From Nansenia antarctica (Eukaryota > Chordata > Actinopteri > Argentiniformes > Microstomatidae), in assembly GCA_963989245.1 (NCBI GenBank), contig OZ022342.1, positions 40,624,442-40,688,441 on the forward strand: 64,000 bases of DNA, given 5' to 3'. A program made the position numbers and the translations under genes. This document shows, one piece after another, positions 21,773 through 32,627 of this stretch (the first letter of the stretch is position 1; every line of letters starts with the position of its first letter). The notes under the pieces are model-generated. The model was not told the origin of the DNA, did not search any database, and saw only the letters and a program-made list of their open reading frames with translations.

Positions 21773-22290
21773 GGTTTGTAGCCTGCTGCTGATATCACCA
21801 CAGTAGTAAATATTCATTTATTAAAATATGAACATATAACAATAACTGGGGCTAGTATGACCTACGCATTTAATCGGTCAGCAATTTCTTGCCAAACCAT
21901 TTCCCTCGCCTTGTTAATTGCGGCAGTATTGCACTATTTTACATCTTATTTTTCCGTCTTCATAAAAAATCAATAATTCGGAATGCTGCGCAAATGTAGT
22001 ACCCCTGCAGAGTGGAGTATCTTCATTTCGACAGATCGACTCTTCTGGGCTGCGTATGTCTGCGTGCACGCGCCCATATCGAAGATTTGTAAGCCTGTCT
22101 TCTGTGAACACTGATGACACAAGGCTGATCCTCATTCGAGGAATCACCTGAGGCTTGAAATCCAATCTCGAGTTCCCTGAGCGCCGCATTTATTTATAGC
22201 GCCGCTATACTGATCCACCTTTAGTGGAATGACCCCCAGGGGTTACTCATTCAGATAATGACACTCGTTTACAAAACATAGCAACGTGTT

Positions 22291-25200
22291 ATGACTAAAC
22301 TTGTGAGCCTGAATGTCAGGGGGCTCAATTCGCCAAATAAACGTACAACATTTTTGGATTTCCTCAGAAGAAAAGCAGTTGATATAGCTCTAGTACAGGA
22401 GTCACACCTTCTATCTAAAGACACCCATCGTCTGGCTAACAGACATTATCATGTGATTGCTTCATCGGCTGCCAACACTAGATCTAAGGGCGTGGCGATC
22501 GTCTGTCGCCGTACTTTGAAATATGACATCCTGGGAGATTGGGCCGATCCGGAGGGTAGAATAGCCTTGACTAAAATTCAACTAGAGGGGGAAAAAATTG
22601 TGCTGACCTCTGCCTATGCACCTAACAATTATGATAAACATTTTTATGATTTGCTGACCAATAAAATGTTGGAATTTCCAGATTTCAAATTTATTGTGGG
22701 AGCGGACTTTAATGCGGTATGGGATTATACAATTGACAGAACCACGGCGTCCGAAGCCAGCGACCAGAAACAAGCCTCACATGCTCTCCGTGCGTGGGCC
22801 AATGCTTTGTGCGTTGTTGACTCATGGCGCTTGATTAATCCCTTGGTTAAGGATTTTTCATGTTATTCAGCGAGACACAAATCATTTTCAAGAATTGATT
22901 TTATTTTTGCCTCCAAAAACCTTTTTTCTGAAATAGCTGACGTGGTCCATGTACCATTTGCTCCTTCTGATCACAAAGCAGTGGTCTGCTCAGCCTCACT
23001 TAGAGTTGGGACTAATAGGGCCCCTAGATGGCGTTTCAATAATACCCTTTTACGTAGTGAATCGTTTGTTTTGCAATTTAAACCACAACTGGAAGAATTT
23101 GTAAACATAAATAAGGGTTCGGTTGATGACCCGAGAGTGCTTTGGAATGCCGTCAAAGGTTTCATAAGGTCCAACACAATCCTGTTTTCCTCAACTCGCA
23201 ATAAGGCCAGAGCAGAGAAATTAAATCAACTTGAATCTGAATATGCTCGCCTGGATAATTCACTTCAGCTTAAGTACAGCGACAACACCGCATTACAGCG
23301 CAATTTGGTTAAAAAAGAAATAAACTCTTTACTCAAACAACGATCAGAATTCCTTATTCACCGGGTCAGACAAAATTACTATTTTAACAGTGCAAGACCC
23401 AGCCATTTATTGGCCTTGAAGCTTAGGGTTAATGAGCGGTTTGCGGATATTTCTGCTGTTAAGACAAGTAATGGTGTTATTTGCACAGATCCATTGCATG
23501 TTAATTCATCCTTTAGGTCGTTTTATGCTGACCTCTACAGCTCTGAGATTGTTCATGATAAAATTGCTTGTGCCTCATTTCTGAATGACCTGCAATTGCC
23601 TAGTCTCGCAGCAGATGAATCTGCATTTCTCGACCGGCCTATCTCCCTGGAAGAACTCAGAGGGGCAGCTCAAGATATGCAGAGGGGCAAGTCTCCTGGC
23701 ATTGATGGCATACCACCTGAGTTTTACCTTCTCTTCTGGGACATTTTAGGCCCGCTTTTGCATGAAATGATTTTGTTCTCTATTGAGAAGGGCTCCTTTG
23801 CTAGAGATGTTAATATAGCGTTGATCTCCCTGCTGCTGAAAAAAAACAAAGACCCCTTGGACTGTGGGAGCTATAGGCCGCTCTCCCTTTTAAACTCCGA
23901 AATTAAAATGTATGCCAAGGTTCTTGCACGCCGGTTACAGACTTACATGCTCAAATTGGTTCACTGCGACCAGACAGGTTTCATCAGGACCAGATTGGCT
24001 TCAGACAATATGAGGAGACTCTTACACATCATAGATGGTGCTACCTCATTTAATTATCCTACTGCGGTGCTGTCGCTGGACGCTATGAAAGCATTCGACC
24101 GTTTAGAGTGGTCCTATTTATGGACGGTCCTTGAAAAATTGGGTTTCGGTACAATGTTTTTAAATATGATCAAGACGATTTATTCTAATCCTTCTGCAAT
24201 GGTAATGACTGGGAGGAACTTTTCGTCACCGTTTGCGATTGCTAAAGGCTCCAGACAGGGATGTCCGCTCAGCCCATTACTATTTGCGCTTTCCCTGGAG
24301 CCCCTGGCTCAGAGGGTCCGCCAGTCGACCACAGTCACACCAATTTCTATCGGTGGCACTCAGCATCACATATCCCTATATGCAGACGATGTACTTCTGT
24401 ATGTAGATGATGCTCCTCAATCCATTCCCCATATTCTGTCCATCTTTGATGCTTTTAGCGCCATTTCTGGATACAGAATAAATTGGACCAAGTCTGCTCT
24501 CTTGCCGCTAAATGAGGCCATGAGGAGTGCAGTTGTGCCCTCCCAGATTCCGATAGTTACCACATTTAAATATTTAGGCATTGACATCTATCCCTCACTG
24601 CTGACTACAGCTAATACCAATTTCAAGAATTTCCTTTCCAATATAACACAGGATTTGGACAGATGGGTGGCACTGCCGAATTCCCTGAGGGCTAGGGTTT
24701 CCATAGTTAAAATGAATGTGCTCCCCCGAATTAATTTTGTAAGTTCTATGCTGCCTCTTCCTCCCCCCGCTCTTTATTGGAACAAATTGCAATCTGCAGT
24801 TACTAAATTCATCTGGAGAGGTAAACGACCCAGAATTAAATTGACCACATTACAGCGTGAGAGACAGGATGGAGGCCTTTCTCTACCTAATTTTAAACTT
24901 TACTATTGGGCTTTCACACTGCGTCCTCTGGTAACTTGGTTTAATCCCATGGCTGAGGTTTCTTGGCGTGCTTTGGAAGAGGGATTGACATTCCCTCTCA
25001 CCCTGAAGGAGGTGCTGTTTTCCAACACTCCACCTGCTCAGTGTAGGCGACGGTTTGGCCTAATTATTTCTCAATTAATCAGTGTCTGGCGAGCAATGAC
25101 AAAAACATGTAAACTGCCCTCTGGATGGAACCCCTGCTCACCAATATTTAATAATGATGCACTCTTGATTGGGGGGCGTCCGATTAGATGCCAACAATGG

Positions 25201-26055
25201 GCTGACGGGGGTATTCATTCATTGGGCGATGTTATTGGGGATAAAGGTCTTCACTCTTTTGAAGAGTTACGAATTCAGTTTAATTTACCACGCTCCTCCT
25301 TTTTCTTTTATTTACAACTAAGGGCTGCCATGAAAACCTATGTGGTCCCATGGAAGGAGCCCCTTCACAGGCACCCGGTGCTTGTTGTTCTGGACAGGGT
25401 GGGTAGTACGAGGGGCATAGTTTCCACATTATATGGGTACTTCTTGCAGAAAACATACCTCCCATTGGCAGTTGGATCGGTATGGAAGGTGGACATTCCG
25501 GACCTAGACCTAGAATTTGACTGGGATAAAGTGTGGTCAGATGTCCTACAAACATCAAGGAATCCTGATCACCAACAAATTCATTATAATTTTATTCATA
25601 GGACTTATATGACTCCTCGGAAGATGTGTATTATGAAAATCATAAATGACCCCAATTGCACTCTGTGTCCTCTGGGGGTTGTGGGTACATTTATTCATAT
25701 GATTTGGGAGTGTCCAGAGGTTACAGAGTTTTGGGTAATGGTCGCTTCTAAACTTTCTGCTCTGCTCTCTGTGACTATACCCCCTTCTCCTTCTGTATTG
25801 ATTCTCAATGATCTTTCCCTGTTACTCCTCCCTCAAACTAAAAAACGCATTCTGTTTGCTGGTCTGACGGCAGCAAAAAAAATGGTTGCCACACGTTGGA
25901 AGCCTCCACATTCACTTTCATTTAAACAATGGGTTTTAAGTTTTTTGGATGTTGTTTATTTGGAACTCTCTACAGCCCGTATGCATGGTGCTAAAGAGGC
26001 AAATATTAATTTGTGGATATCCACAGCTGTCGATCTTAAAAATCTTTTGAGTTGA
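22291..26055 (+). CDS. Tx1/L1-type LINE ORF2: apurinic-like endonuclease and reverse transcriptase
   Basis: An uninterrupted 1254-codon frame from ATG, the normal size for this clade. N-terminal endonuclease: SLNVRGLNSP (residues 6-15), LVQESHL (about 35-41), VGADFNAVWD (about 135-144) and APSDHKAVV (about 228-236). Reverse transcriptase: GKSPGIDGIPPEF (about 466-478), SLDAMKAFDRLEW (about 593-605), GSRQGCPLSPLLF (about 653-665) and YADDVLLYV (about 697-705). Near the C-terminus a C-x2-C...H...C knuckle (CTLCPL...IHMIWEC, about 1124-1143). All catalytic motifs are preserved. It nicks the target and primes cDNA synthesis from the nick. With ORF1 broken the copy is likely not autonomous unless that lesion is an error. 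Confidence 0.95.
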   Translation: MTKLVSLNVRGLNSPNKRTTFLDFLRRKAVDIALVQESHLLSKDTHRLANRHYHVIASSAANTRSKGVAIVCRRTLKYDILGDWADPEGRIALTKIQLEGEKIVLTSAYAPNNYDKHFYDLLTNKMLEFPDFKFIVGADFNAVWDYTIDRTTASEASDQKQASHALRAWANALCVVDSWRLINPLVKDFSCYSARHKSFSRIDFIFASKNLFSEIADVVHVPFAPSDHKAVVCSASLRVGTNRAPRWRFNNTLLRSESFVLQFKPQLEEFVNINKGSVDDPRVLWNAVKGFIRSNTILFSSTRNKARAEKLNQLESEYARLDNSLQLKYSDNTALQRNLVKKEINSLLKQRSEFLIHRVRQNYYFNSARPSHLLALKLRVNERFADISAVKTSNGVICTDPLHVNSSFRSFYADLYSSEIVHDKIACASFLNDLQLPSLAADESAFLDRPISLEELRGAAQDMQRGKSPGIDGIPPEFYLLFWDILGPLLHEMILFSIEKGSFARDVNIALISLLLKKNKDPLDCGSYRPLSLLNSEIKMYAKVLARRLQTYMLKLVHCDQTGFIRTRLASDNMRRLLHIIDGATSFNYPTAVLSLDAMKAFDRLEWSYLWTVLEKLGFGTMFLNMIKTIYSNPSAMVMTGRNFSSPFAIAKGSRQGCPLSPLLFALSLEPLAQRVRQSTTVTPISIGGTQHHISLYADDVLLYVDDAPQSIPHILSIFDAFSAISGYRINWTKSALLPLNEAMRSAVVPSQIPIVTTFKYLGIDIYPSLLTTANTNFKNFLSNITQDLDRWVALPNSLRARVSIVKMNVLPRINFVSSMLPLPPPALYWNKLQSAVTKFIWRGKRPRIKLTTLQRERQDGGLSLPNFKLYYWAFTLRPLVTWFNPMAEVSWRALEEGLTFPLTLKEVLFSNTPPAQCRRRFGLIISQLISVWRAMTKTCKLPSGWNPCSPIFNNDALLIGGRPIRCQQWADGGIHSLGDVIGDKGLHSFEELRIQFNLPRSSFFFYLQLRAAMKTYVVPWKEPLHRHPVLVVLDRVGSTRGIVSTLYGYFLQKTYLPLAVGSVWKVDIPDLDLEFDWDKVWSDVLQTSRNPDHQQIHYNFIHRTYMTPRKMCIMKIINDPNCTLCPLGVVGTFIHMIWECPEVTEFWVMVASKLSALLSVTIPPSPSVLILNDLSLLLLPQTKKRILFAGLTAAKKMVATRWKPPHSLSFKQWVLSFLDVVYLELSTARMHGAKEANINLWISTAVDLKNLLS

Positions 26056-26350
26056 GTGTAGGTTATCACAACTGTAACTGACTTGTCCTCTGGTCCCTGG
26101 GGTGGGTGGGTGGGGGTTATTTGTTTTATTTTCTTTTACGTTTTGGGTCCCGACTTGTAATGTATGTCCCGACTCCCTAATACCTAGAAGCTATATTGTA
26201 ATTTGTGTGTTGTGGCGTGGTTGTATGGGCTGTTGGGGGCGTTGATTGCAGGATGTGGCCTTGTTGTCTTGTTTTGTCATTATGTTTGTTTGTTTTAAAA
26301 GAAAATAAAGAAATATTTGATCACAAAAAAAAAAAGAGATTGGTCATGGT

Positions 26351-26620
26351 AGACAATTAAGATACAAGTTTATTCACGGCACCGGGTGTGCTCCTTCAAA
26401 GGCAGACAGAACGCACACAGAATGACATTTTACAGTGACTCTTATAGAGGGAATAGTTGATGAACTAGCAAAGATACAAATCATTCTATAAGACAGGGCT
26501 CCATTGAGTCTAGATAGAGTTGTTGACTAGAAGCCCCCATCCCCAAAAGGAGCTGGTCGTCATGACAACCCAGTTACCGGAGTCTGGTCAGTCCTAAATA
26601 TCCTGACCTCTTGACCCAGT
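26351..26620. other. Pre-insertion flank, no gene recognised
   Basis: Unclassified sequence between the Tx1 LINE and the next L2 copy. I see no motif or open frame of note. Confidence 0.4.
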
Positions 26621-26626
26621 CTGCTC

Positions 26627-27133
26627 GTTGATGGAGGGAGCGTGGAGAGAGTCTCAACTCTCCGATTCCTGGGGGTGCACATACAGGATAACCTGTCCTG
26701 GAGGACCAACACAGCAGCCATCATCAAGAAGGAACAACAGCGGCTCTACTTCTTGAGAGTCCTCAGGAAATACCACCTCAGACAGGAGCTGCTTGTGACC
26801 TTCTACCGCTGCACAGTGGAGAGCATCCTCACCTACTGCATCTGCGTGTGGTTCTCCAGCTGCACAGCCACAGAGAGGAAAGCGCTACAGAGAGTCGTGA
26901 GATCAGCCCAGAAGATCATCGGCGCCCCCCTCCCCTCTCTGGAAGAGCTGTACAACACACGCTGCCTCAGGAAGGCCTCCAAGATCTCCAGGGACCCATC
27001 CCACCCTGGGAACGAACACTTTGTTCGGCTGCCCTCAGGCAGGCGGTTCAGGACCATGTCCGCAAGGACAAATAGACTGAAGCTCAGCTTCTACCCTAGG
27101 GCCATTCAGGCCCTGAACACAGCAAAGACCTAG
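26627..27133 (+). pseudogene. L2 RT C-terminal fragment
   Basis: Open frame of about 165 codons homologous to 4540-5032: SVERVSTLRFLGVHIQ, YRCTVESILTYCI, QRVVRSAQKIIGAPLPSLE, YNTRCLRKASKISRDPSHPG, ending LNTAKT and stop. It lacks the endonuclease and RT palm, so it is a 5'-truncated dead copy. At amino-acid level it is clearly the same family as the copy at 2-5 kb but not the nearest relative possible. Confidence 0.85.
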
Positions 27134-27439
27134 GTTCTAGGCCCTGGACAATCTAGACAATTTGATGGCAGCTACTAGATTGTAATCATAAGTGCAATAC
27201 TGAAATACAACTGTGAACATTTCAAACCTGCAAACTGCGACACTTTAAATGAATGTGCAATAATACTATGTACAATATGACAACCCTCGTGTACATAAGG
27301 TTCAGAGATAGGAAATGTTAGGATATTTATAGCATAGCATAGAGTACAGCACAGTGTTTCATTTGTATAGTATAGTAGTATAGTATAGTGGATAGTGTAT
27401 ATAGCCTTTATTTATGTAAACCAGCTCTTTTCCCTTCTT

Positions 27440-28095
27440 GTTTTTTTTATATTTTTATTTTTTTATTTTTTATTTAACCTTTATTTAACCAGGCAAACAT
27501 GTAAGAACAAATTCTTATTTGCAAATGCAGCCTGACCAAAAAGCAGTGGCTCTTTAAGTAATACAATAAACAATAAAACAATAAAACAATAAAACAATAA
27601 AACAATGGCAAATACAGATGCATTAAAATACTAACAGTCAGAGAGAGGGGAGAGAGACAGAGGAGGTAGGGGTTAGGAAGAGCGGAGGTGAGGGATAGCG
27701 GAGGTGGTGGAGCAGGGGTACTTAAAATGAGGCAGTGATGGGTTATGGGATGGGTGAGAGACGGTGATCAACAGGTGCATTGATCGACTATGGTTCGCTG
27801 CAGGATTTGTTTGAAAGCAGTGAGTGAGGTGAGGGCGGTGAGTTTGAGGGTATTTTGTAAGGTGTTCCAGTCGTGTGCTGCAGCGAACCGGAAAGCGCTG
27901 CGCCCGACTACGGTACGGGCTTTGGGGATGGTGAGTCGGACAAGATCACTGGATCTTAGAACGATGACGGGGCGGTGAGAGAGGTGCAGAAGGGATGAGA
28001 GGTAGAAAGGTGTTTTGCAAAGTATGGATTTGTAGATAATATGAAGCCAGTGACAGAGCCGTCTGCTGTGAAGAGATGTCCAGTCTACAAGGGTG
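27440..28095 (-). mobile_element. LINE 3' fragment inside the L2 3' UTR
   Basis: On the minus strand the right part translates to FRFAAAHDWNTLQNTLKL and following TSLTAFKQILQR, the usual C-terminal end of a jockey-superfamily RT. It is followed by a 3' UTR ending GGTTAAATAAAGGTTAAATAA and an A-rich tail at 27440-27475. It is nested in the L2 copy 26622-28256. Confidence 0.65.
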
Positions 28096-28259
28096 TACAG
28101 AACACAGTGGTTAGTATTTTTTTCCTAGCACCAGGGGAGCCCCCCCTCCTAAATTTCGTTGTATGGTACCTGTACTGTATTAATGACAATAAAGACCATT
28201 CATTCATTCATTCATTCATTCATTCATTCATTCATTCATTCATTCATTCATTCAGTCTC

Positions 28260-28912
28260 TACACTGGCCCCCAGTCAAGTTACATGCTGAGGTACATGGC
28301 ATATCATGAGACAGAGAGGTTGGCTGAATTGTCAACACTTAGATATTACAGCTTGATTATAATTACTGATGAGTTTGTGCATAGTGTCTAGAGTTTACCT
28401 ATGTACAATGAAGAACGCATCCTATCAACGCGTCATCCGCACCGCGTCTATTTAAATGACTGCTGATGACGTAGGCAGTCGTGAATATTGGGAATACCCA
28501 CTGTGGAGTACAAGTCCCTGTTCAGCCGGGGAAAGGAGCAGCATGCTGTGAAGAGAAGTGTCCTGTCCTTCCTCCACAAGACAGACCTCTATAAGAGGAT
28601 ATAGAGTGCCGAGCGGAGTATCACTCTGAACTGTAGAGGGCAGTAATGCGCGAAAGCGTCTACACTGCCGGAAATTCGAACAGAAGAAGAAGAAGTAAGG
28701 GTTGTCCCATTTCTTAGGGGAACCACTATGGCTTGTGGCTCTGTTCGGAGGCTTGTGGCTCCAAAGCGAGTGACTCCAAAACGAGCCGAAGTAGTAGAAA
28801 AGAGAATCGGGATTGGGCCTCTCTCTCTAAGACTACTCTTTAGCGATTTGAGTACCAAATGAAGTGAGAAGCACACATGTTTGCAAACACAGACAATTAC
28901 TATTATGTATAG
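28260..28912. other. Repeat-derived sequence, no gene
   Basis: Contains a short L2-like stretch and the motif GAGGGCAGTAATGCGC...TCTACACTGCC (28636-28668), which looks like an old repeat terminus, with a GAA run. A 28480-28620 segment (AAGTCCCTGTTCAGCCGGGG) resembles coding sequence of a LINE but is too short to assign. Confidence 0.35.
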
Positions 28913-29377
28913 CAGTGGTCTTCAACCGGGGGTCCGCGACCCCTAGGGGGCCCGCAGAGGTACTGCAGGGGGTCCGCCAATTTTTTGTCATAATAATTAA
29001 CAATTTTCACCAAAATAATCAGTGAGAATTTAAAAATATAACAAAAATGATATTGACTAAAGTACAAGCATTAATGGGCAATAATAAACTACTTTTGACA
29101 AAAACAATTTACAAAATAAAGTATGCCCATGATGCAGAGTCTAACATAAAGTCAGCTGGAAAAAATAACACACCTGTCTTGCAAGCTAGGTGTTGGCTAA
29201 AACGCTGCAGTTCGGTCTTCATTGCGAAATTAACGTTAATTAATAACTAGCATAACGTTACTAATTTAGTTACTAGTTTGATAATAACAAACCCGCCTCT
29301 TTGCTTCTCTATGCGCCGCTCCTTTACCATTCCGAGGTCAGATCCCGTGGATCAGTATTGGCGCGCGTCTTTGAATT

Positions 29378-29928
29378 ATGCACAGCTATCCACGAGATTC
29401 TGGTTGGCCAAAACCGCGCGGAGCTGGCTGCGCATTTCAATGCATTTCCACGGATTCCGCGGTGCCCTCGTCTGACGTGAAATGCGCAATTGTTGATCAC
29501 TTGGAGGCGCTCGAAAGTCAATTTGAGAAGTACTTTTCTGATGTGCATGTGCCAACGTCTAAGCACAAGACATGGATACGGTTTCCATTCAAAGACAATG
29601 CATCCGACGCCTAAACCTGACAGCCGCTGAGGAAGATCAGCTGATAGACAGTACACACAAGAATGTGTACGAGTCACAGCCTCTCACCCAGTTCTGGATC
29701 CATTGCCAGAAATACTTCCCCCAACTGACAGCAAAGGCCATGGTGAGCCTCTTGCGTTTTGCAACAACTTATCTTTGTGAAAGAGGATTCTCCTCCCTCA
29801 CCTACCTGAAGAGCAAATACAGTTCCAGACTGCAGCCTGAGGATGACATGATGCTCTGCCTGACAACCTCCATCTCCCCCAGAATAGACAGGGTGTGTAC
29901 CACTCACCACGGCCAGTCATCTCACTGA
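29378..29928 (+). pseudogene. hAT transposase C-terminal remnant (ZBED5/GTF2IRD2-type)
   Basis: Two overlapping frames give DHLEALESQFEKYFSDVHVP, KTWIRFPFKDN, then LTAAEEDQLIDS, TQFWIHCQKYFPQLTAKA, LLRFATTYLCERGFSSLTYL and KSKYSSRLQPEDDM, the dimerisation region of hAT transposases of the Charlie/ZBED5 type. One frameshift near 29600 separates them. The zinc finger and catalytic core are deleted, so the copy depends on others to move. Confidence 0.8.
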
Positions 29929-30010
29929 GGTAGGCATACCTGGCTTCCTGAAGCTAAAAGTTTCATTGTTGAAAAATAATAATAATAATAGAAAATATAA
30001 GCCTCATCAA

Positions 30011-30349
30011 CACTGGCGGGGGCAGGGGGGGCAGGGGGGGCGACCGCCCCTCCTGGTGCCCCCACGGTTGAAAAACAACTCTCTTAAGTGCCCTTTTGAG
30101 TGGCGAAAATGAGAGGACGTGCTCTATTGGTGCCCCTCCAATGGTCTAAACCTGACCATGGGCCCCCACAGTGGAAAAAAGTCGCCCTAAAGTGCCCTTT
30201 TGAGTGGCAAAATTAGAGGATGTGCCCTATTGGCTGCCCTTCCAATGGTCTAAACTTGACCATGTGCACTGATGGGGTCCCATGTTGTCCAGTAGCTTCC
30301 CTTTTTTTCTTTTCGCCCCTGCCCTTCAAACAGCCTGAGTCCGCCACTG
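30011..30349. mobile_element. Nested hAT MITE with 8-bp target duplication and internal duplication
   Basis: Ends CACTGGCGG and CCGCCACTG are inverted repeats, with CTCATCAA at 30003-30010 and 30350-30357. Inside, a block of about 85 bp beginning AAGTGCCCTTTTGAGTGGC is present twice (about 30088 and 30193). No coding capacity. Confidence 0.85.
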
Positions 30350-30350
30350 C

Positions 30351-30355
30351 TCATC

Positions 30356-30418
<63 letters not shown>
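30351..30418. repeat. (CAA)n(TAA)n microsatellite
   Basis: About 9 CAA units followed by about 10 ATA/TAA units. Confidence 0.9.
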
Positions 30419-30656
30419 CAATCATAATTATGCATGAACGTTTTATCAATCATAAACACATATAGGCTAATAACCCAGTTTATAAATAGGTTAATACGGT
30501 GAAATAAAAGGTGAATGAAGTAAATATAAAAGTTATTATAGGCTTTAAAATGTGAGACATTTAAAAAAAAATATTACATGTGGGGGTCCCTGTTCTATTT
30601 GTCTCTCATCCAAGGGGTCCTTGGGTTGAAAAAGGTTGAAGACCCCTGATGTATAG

Positions 30657-31366
30657 TATGAAATCTATACTCAAATATAAAAGAACACCACTTCTTTCCA
30701 TAAAAAATATAATCCTCCCTCTTTAATCAAGTGTATTTAAAATTTAAAAATCAAACTGGAACTATTATCATTTGTGTTCAACTTTCAACCTCTTAATGCA
30801 AAAATCTAAACTGTAAAATATAGTATATATAACATGACCTATAAAGAAATATTTGGTAACACATCTTTCAGTTTTATAATGATAATAAATGACAGTTCAG
30901 GGTCCCTTTTATAAATAACTACTACTGTACATTTGAGAAAATGGAGGTAAGGTGTGAGGGTGAAGTTTAATCTCAAATGAAAAGTAACCTCCACTCATTT
31001 ACAAATACAAAAAAGAACTTGAGAGAATCTAAATCTGCAGACCGAAAAAAAACTAAAACAAAACACCAACAAAAAAAGGTAATGCCAGTAGAAGTCTTAA
31101 CTTAACTTTGTACTGTCCGATGACTATGTGACTGAGCAGAATCCAGGCTTTCATCCATAATTTGTCCTTACTAAATAAGTATTTTATACGTACATGCTGA
31201 GACCACTGCTGCGTCCAGCAGCCTTGTTAAGCTTCATAGCACTATTGGACGAGTCATTCTCTTTGTCTAGTTCCAAACTTTCTGCAAGTGCCTCTCTTAT
31301 GTACAGGTTGGGATATGGTCTAGAAGATGGTTCACGGAATAAGAAGGAAACTATTGAATTTCCCCA
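30657..31366. other. AT-rich intergenic, nothing recognised
   Basis: No repeat family, conserved frame or RNA gene could be supported here. Confidence 0.4.
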
Positions 31367-31761
31367 TCATTGACACATCTAGATTGTGAACAACAGTCAC
31401 GACACCCAGAGGCTGCCTTCATCATCGCAGGAGACTTCAACCACTCCAGCCTAAGGTCTGTGCTCCCTAAATTCTACCAACATGTTTCTTGCCCAACAAG
31501 AGGAGATAAGACTTTAGACCACGTCTACACCACCATCAAAGACGCATACAAGGCCCTCCCTCTCGCCCACTTGGGTCAGTCGGACCACATCACGCTGTTC
31601 CTTCTACCCAAATACCAACCACTCATCTGAAGAGCCAAGCCCTCAGTGAAATCTGTGAAAGTCTGGCCTGTGGGGTCAGAACCTGTTCTACAGCATCGGC
31701 TTCATAACACCAACTGGAGTAACTTTGCTGCAGAGGCCACAGCGGACTCTCACATAGACAT
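31367..31761 (+). mobile_element. L2 endonuclease-domain fragment
   Basis: AAFIIAGDFNHSSLRSVLPK, QHVSCPTRGDKTLDHVYT and LGQSDHITLFLLP are homologous to 2880-3070 of the first L2 copy. It is a short internal piece with a stop at 31628, cut on its right by the minus-strand LINE. Confidence 0.75.
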
Positions 31762-32013
31762 TGATATTTTTTGATATTTTAGATCCCCATTAGCTAGTGC
31801 CGTAGCAACTAGCTAGTCTTCCTGGGGTCCACACATAAAACACATACTGTAAGTAACAATCATCAACAACAATCAGTCTGTACTACAAAAATTATACATA
31901 ATTCAGCATTGTGCAATAAATATAACTACCAAACTAAGTGAGTATAAAAAGAACCGACATAACAGGGCCAACAAAAACATGATCAAAACAAAAACATAAA
32001 TATACAAATACAT

Positions 32014-32627
32014 CTAACCTCCTTTTAGAAAATAAGATTTAAGTTTGGTTTTAAAACACAATTTACTGTGGGTGGTGCGGAGGTTCCTAGGCAGGTTGTT
32101 CCAGAAAGCTATTGACCTATAAATAAATGACCGTTTTAATGCATTTGTTCTAGGCCGAGGAAGTACCAGCTGACCATTTCTGGCACCTCTTGTGTTGTGG
32201 TCCTGTATACTTTTTCTGTGGACTAGCTGTTTACACAAAAAATATGGATTTTTACTCAACTCAACAGTCTTCAACAGCACGAGTGAGTTCAAAGATAGCC
32301 TGTTCTCCACTGTAAGCCAGGAGAGATCAACATGCATGCTGTTCACATTAGTTCGGACTGAGCAACCCAGAACCAACCGCGCCCCCCTGTTCTGGGCCAC
32401 CTTGAGCCTCCTAATCTCACCTCTGGCAGCCGAAGACCAGACTGGAGAGCAATAATCAAGATGACACAATACTAAACTCTGCACAATCTGACGTAAAAGA
32501 GGACGATCTACAAGGGATGCACATTTCCTGGAAATGCAGATAGCTCTACCCATCTTTGACACAGTGTTATTGATGTGCTTCTTCCAAGCTAGAGAACCAT
32601 CTAGCGTCACCCCCAGGAGCTTAGCAC
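32014..32627 (-). pseudogene. LINE RT C-terminal piece (fourth piece of split LINE)
   Basis: Contains LLGVTLDGSLAWKKHI, LVLCHLDYCSPVWSSAARG, KVAQNRGARLVLGCS and FWNNLPRNLRTT, the thumb and C-terminal region of the RT, ending at a stop at 32014. The frame is open and follows directly on the RT piece 39024-40139 once the 6.4-kb hAT is taken out. Confidence 0.85.

Larger units (their letters stand above)
20965..22228. mobile_element. DNA element inserted between ORF1 and ORF2 of the Tx1 LINE
   Basis: The left border reads GGGACC then AGGGCCCTATTCCACGAAG and the right border TTTAGTGGAAT then GACCCCCAGG. The inner ends are imperfect inverted repeats around ATTCCAC, and GACC is a possible short target duplication. 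It carries a 22-bp palindrome, a GATA-type repeat, two tRNA-like modules and a minus-strand open frame (21914-22189, 91 codons) that I do not recognise. The class is unknown. Confidence 0.5.
19251..26340 (+). mobile_element. Full-length Tx1/L1-type LINE with 10-bp target duplication
   Basis: TGGTCATGGT stands at 19241-19250 and again at 26341-26350, immediately before the 5' UTR and after the A-rich 3' end (AAAATAAAG and a run of A at 26325-26335). Inside are ORF1 (19387-20225) and ORF2 (22291-26055). The 2-kb gap between the ORFs is mostly a later DNA-element insertion. The element landed at the edge of the MITE remnant 18345-19240. Confidence 0.9.
26622..28256 (+). mobile_element. 5'-truncated L2 LINE with (ATTC)n tail
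   Basis: Begins within the RT C-terminal region and continues through the shared L2 3' UTR to AAATTTCGTTGTATGGTACC and about 15 ATTC units (28196-28254). CAGTCT occurs just before the 5' edge and just after the tail, a possible short target duplication. Another LINE fragment lies inside its 3' UTR in the opposite orientation. Confidence 0.8.
28913..30648 (+). mobile_element. hAT element (Charlie-like), deleted, 8-bp target duplication
   Basis: Ends CAGTGGTCTTCAACC and GGTTGAAGACCCCTG are inverted repeats, and ATGTATAG stands at 28905-28912 and 30649-30656. Only the C-terminal end of a transposase remains inside. A second, younger hAT MITE is nested at 30011-30349, followed by CAA/ATA simple repeats. 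Confidence 0.9.

Noticed and set aside
28196..28254. ATTC array as an independent microsatellite or CRISPR-like array
   Set aside because: It is the tail of an L2 LINE; units are 4 bp without spacers.
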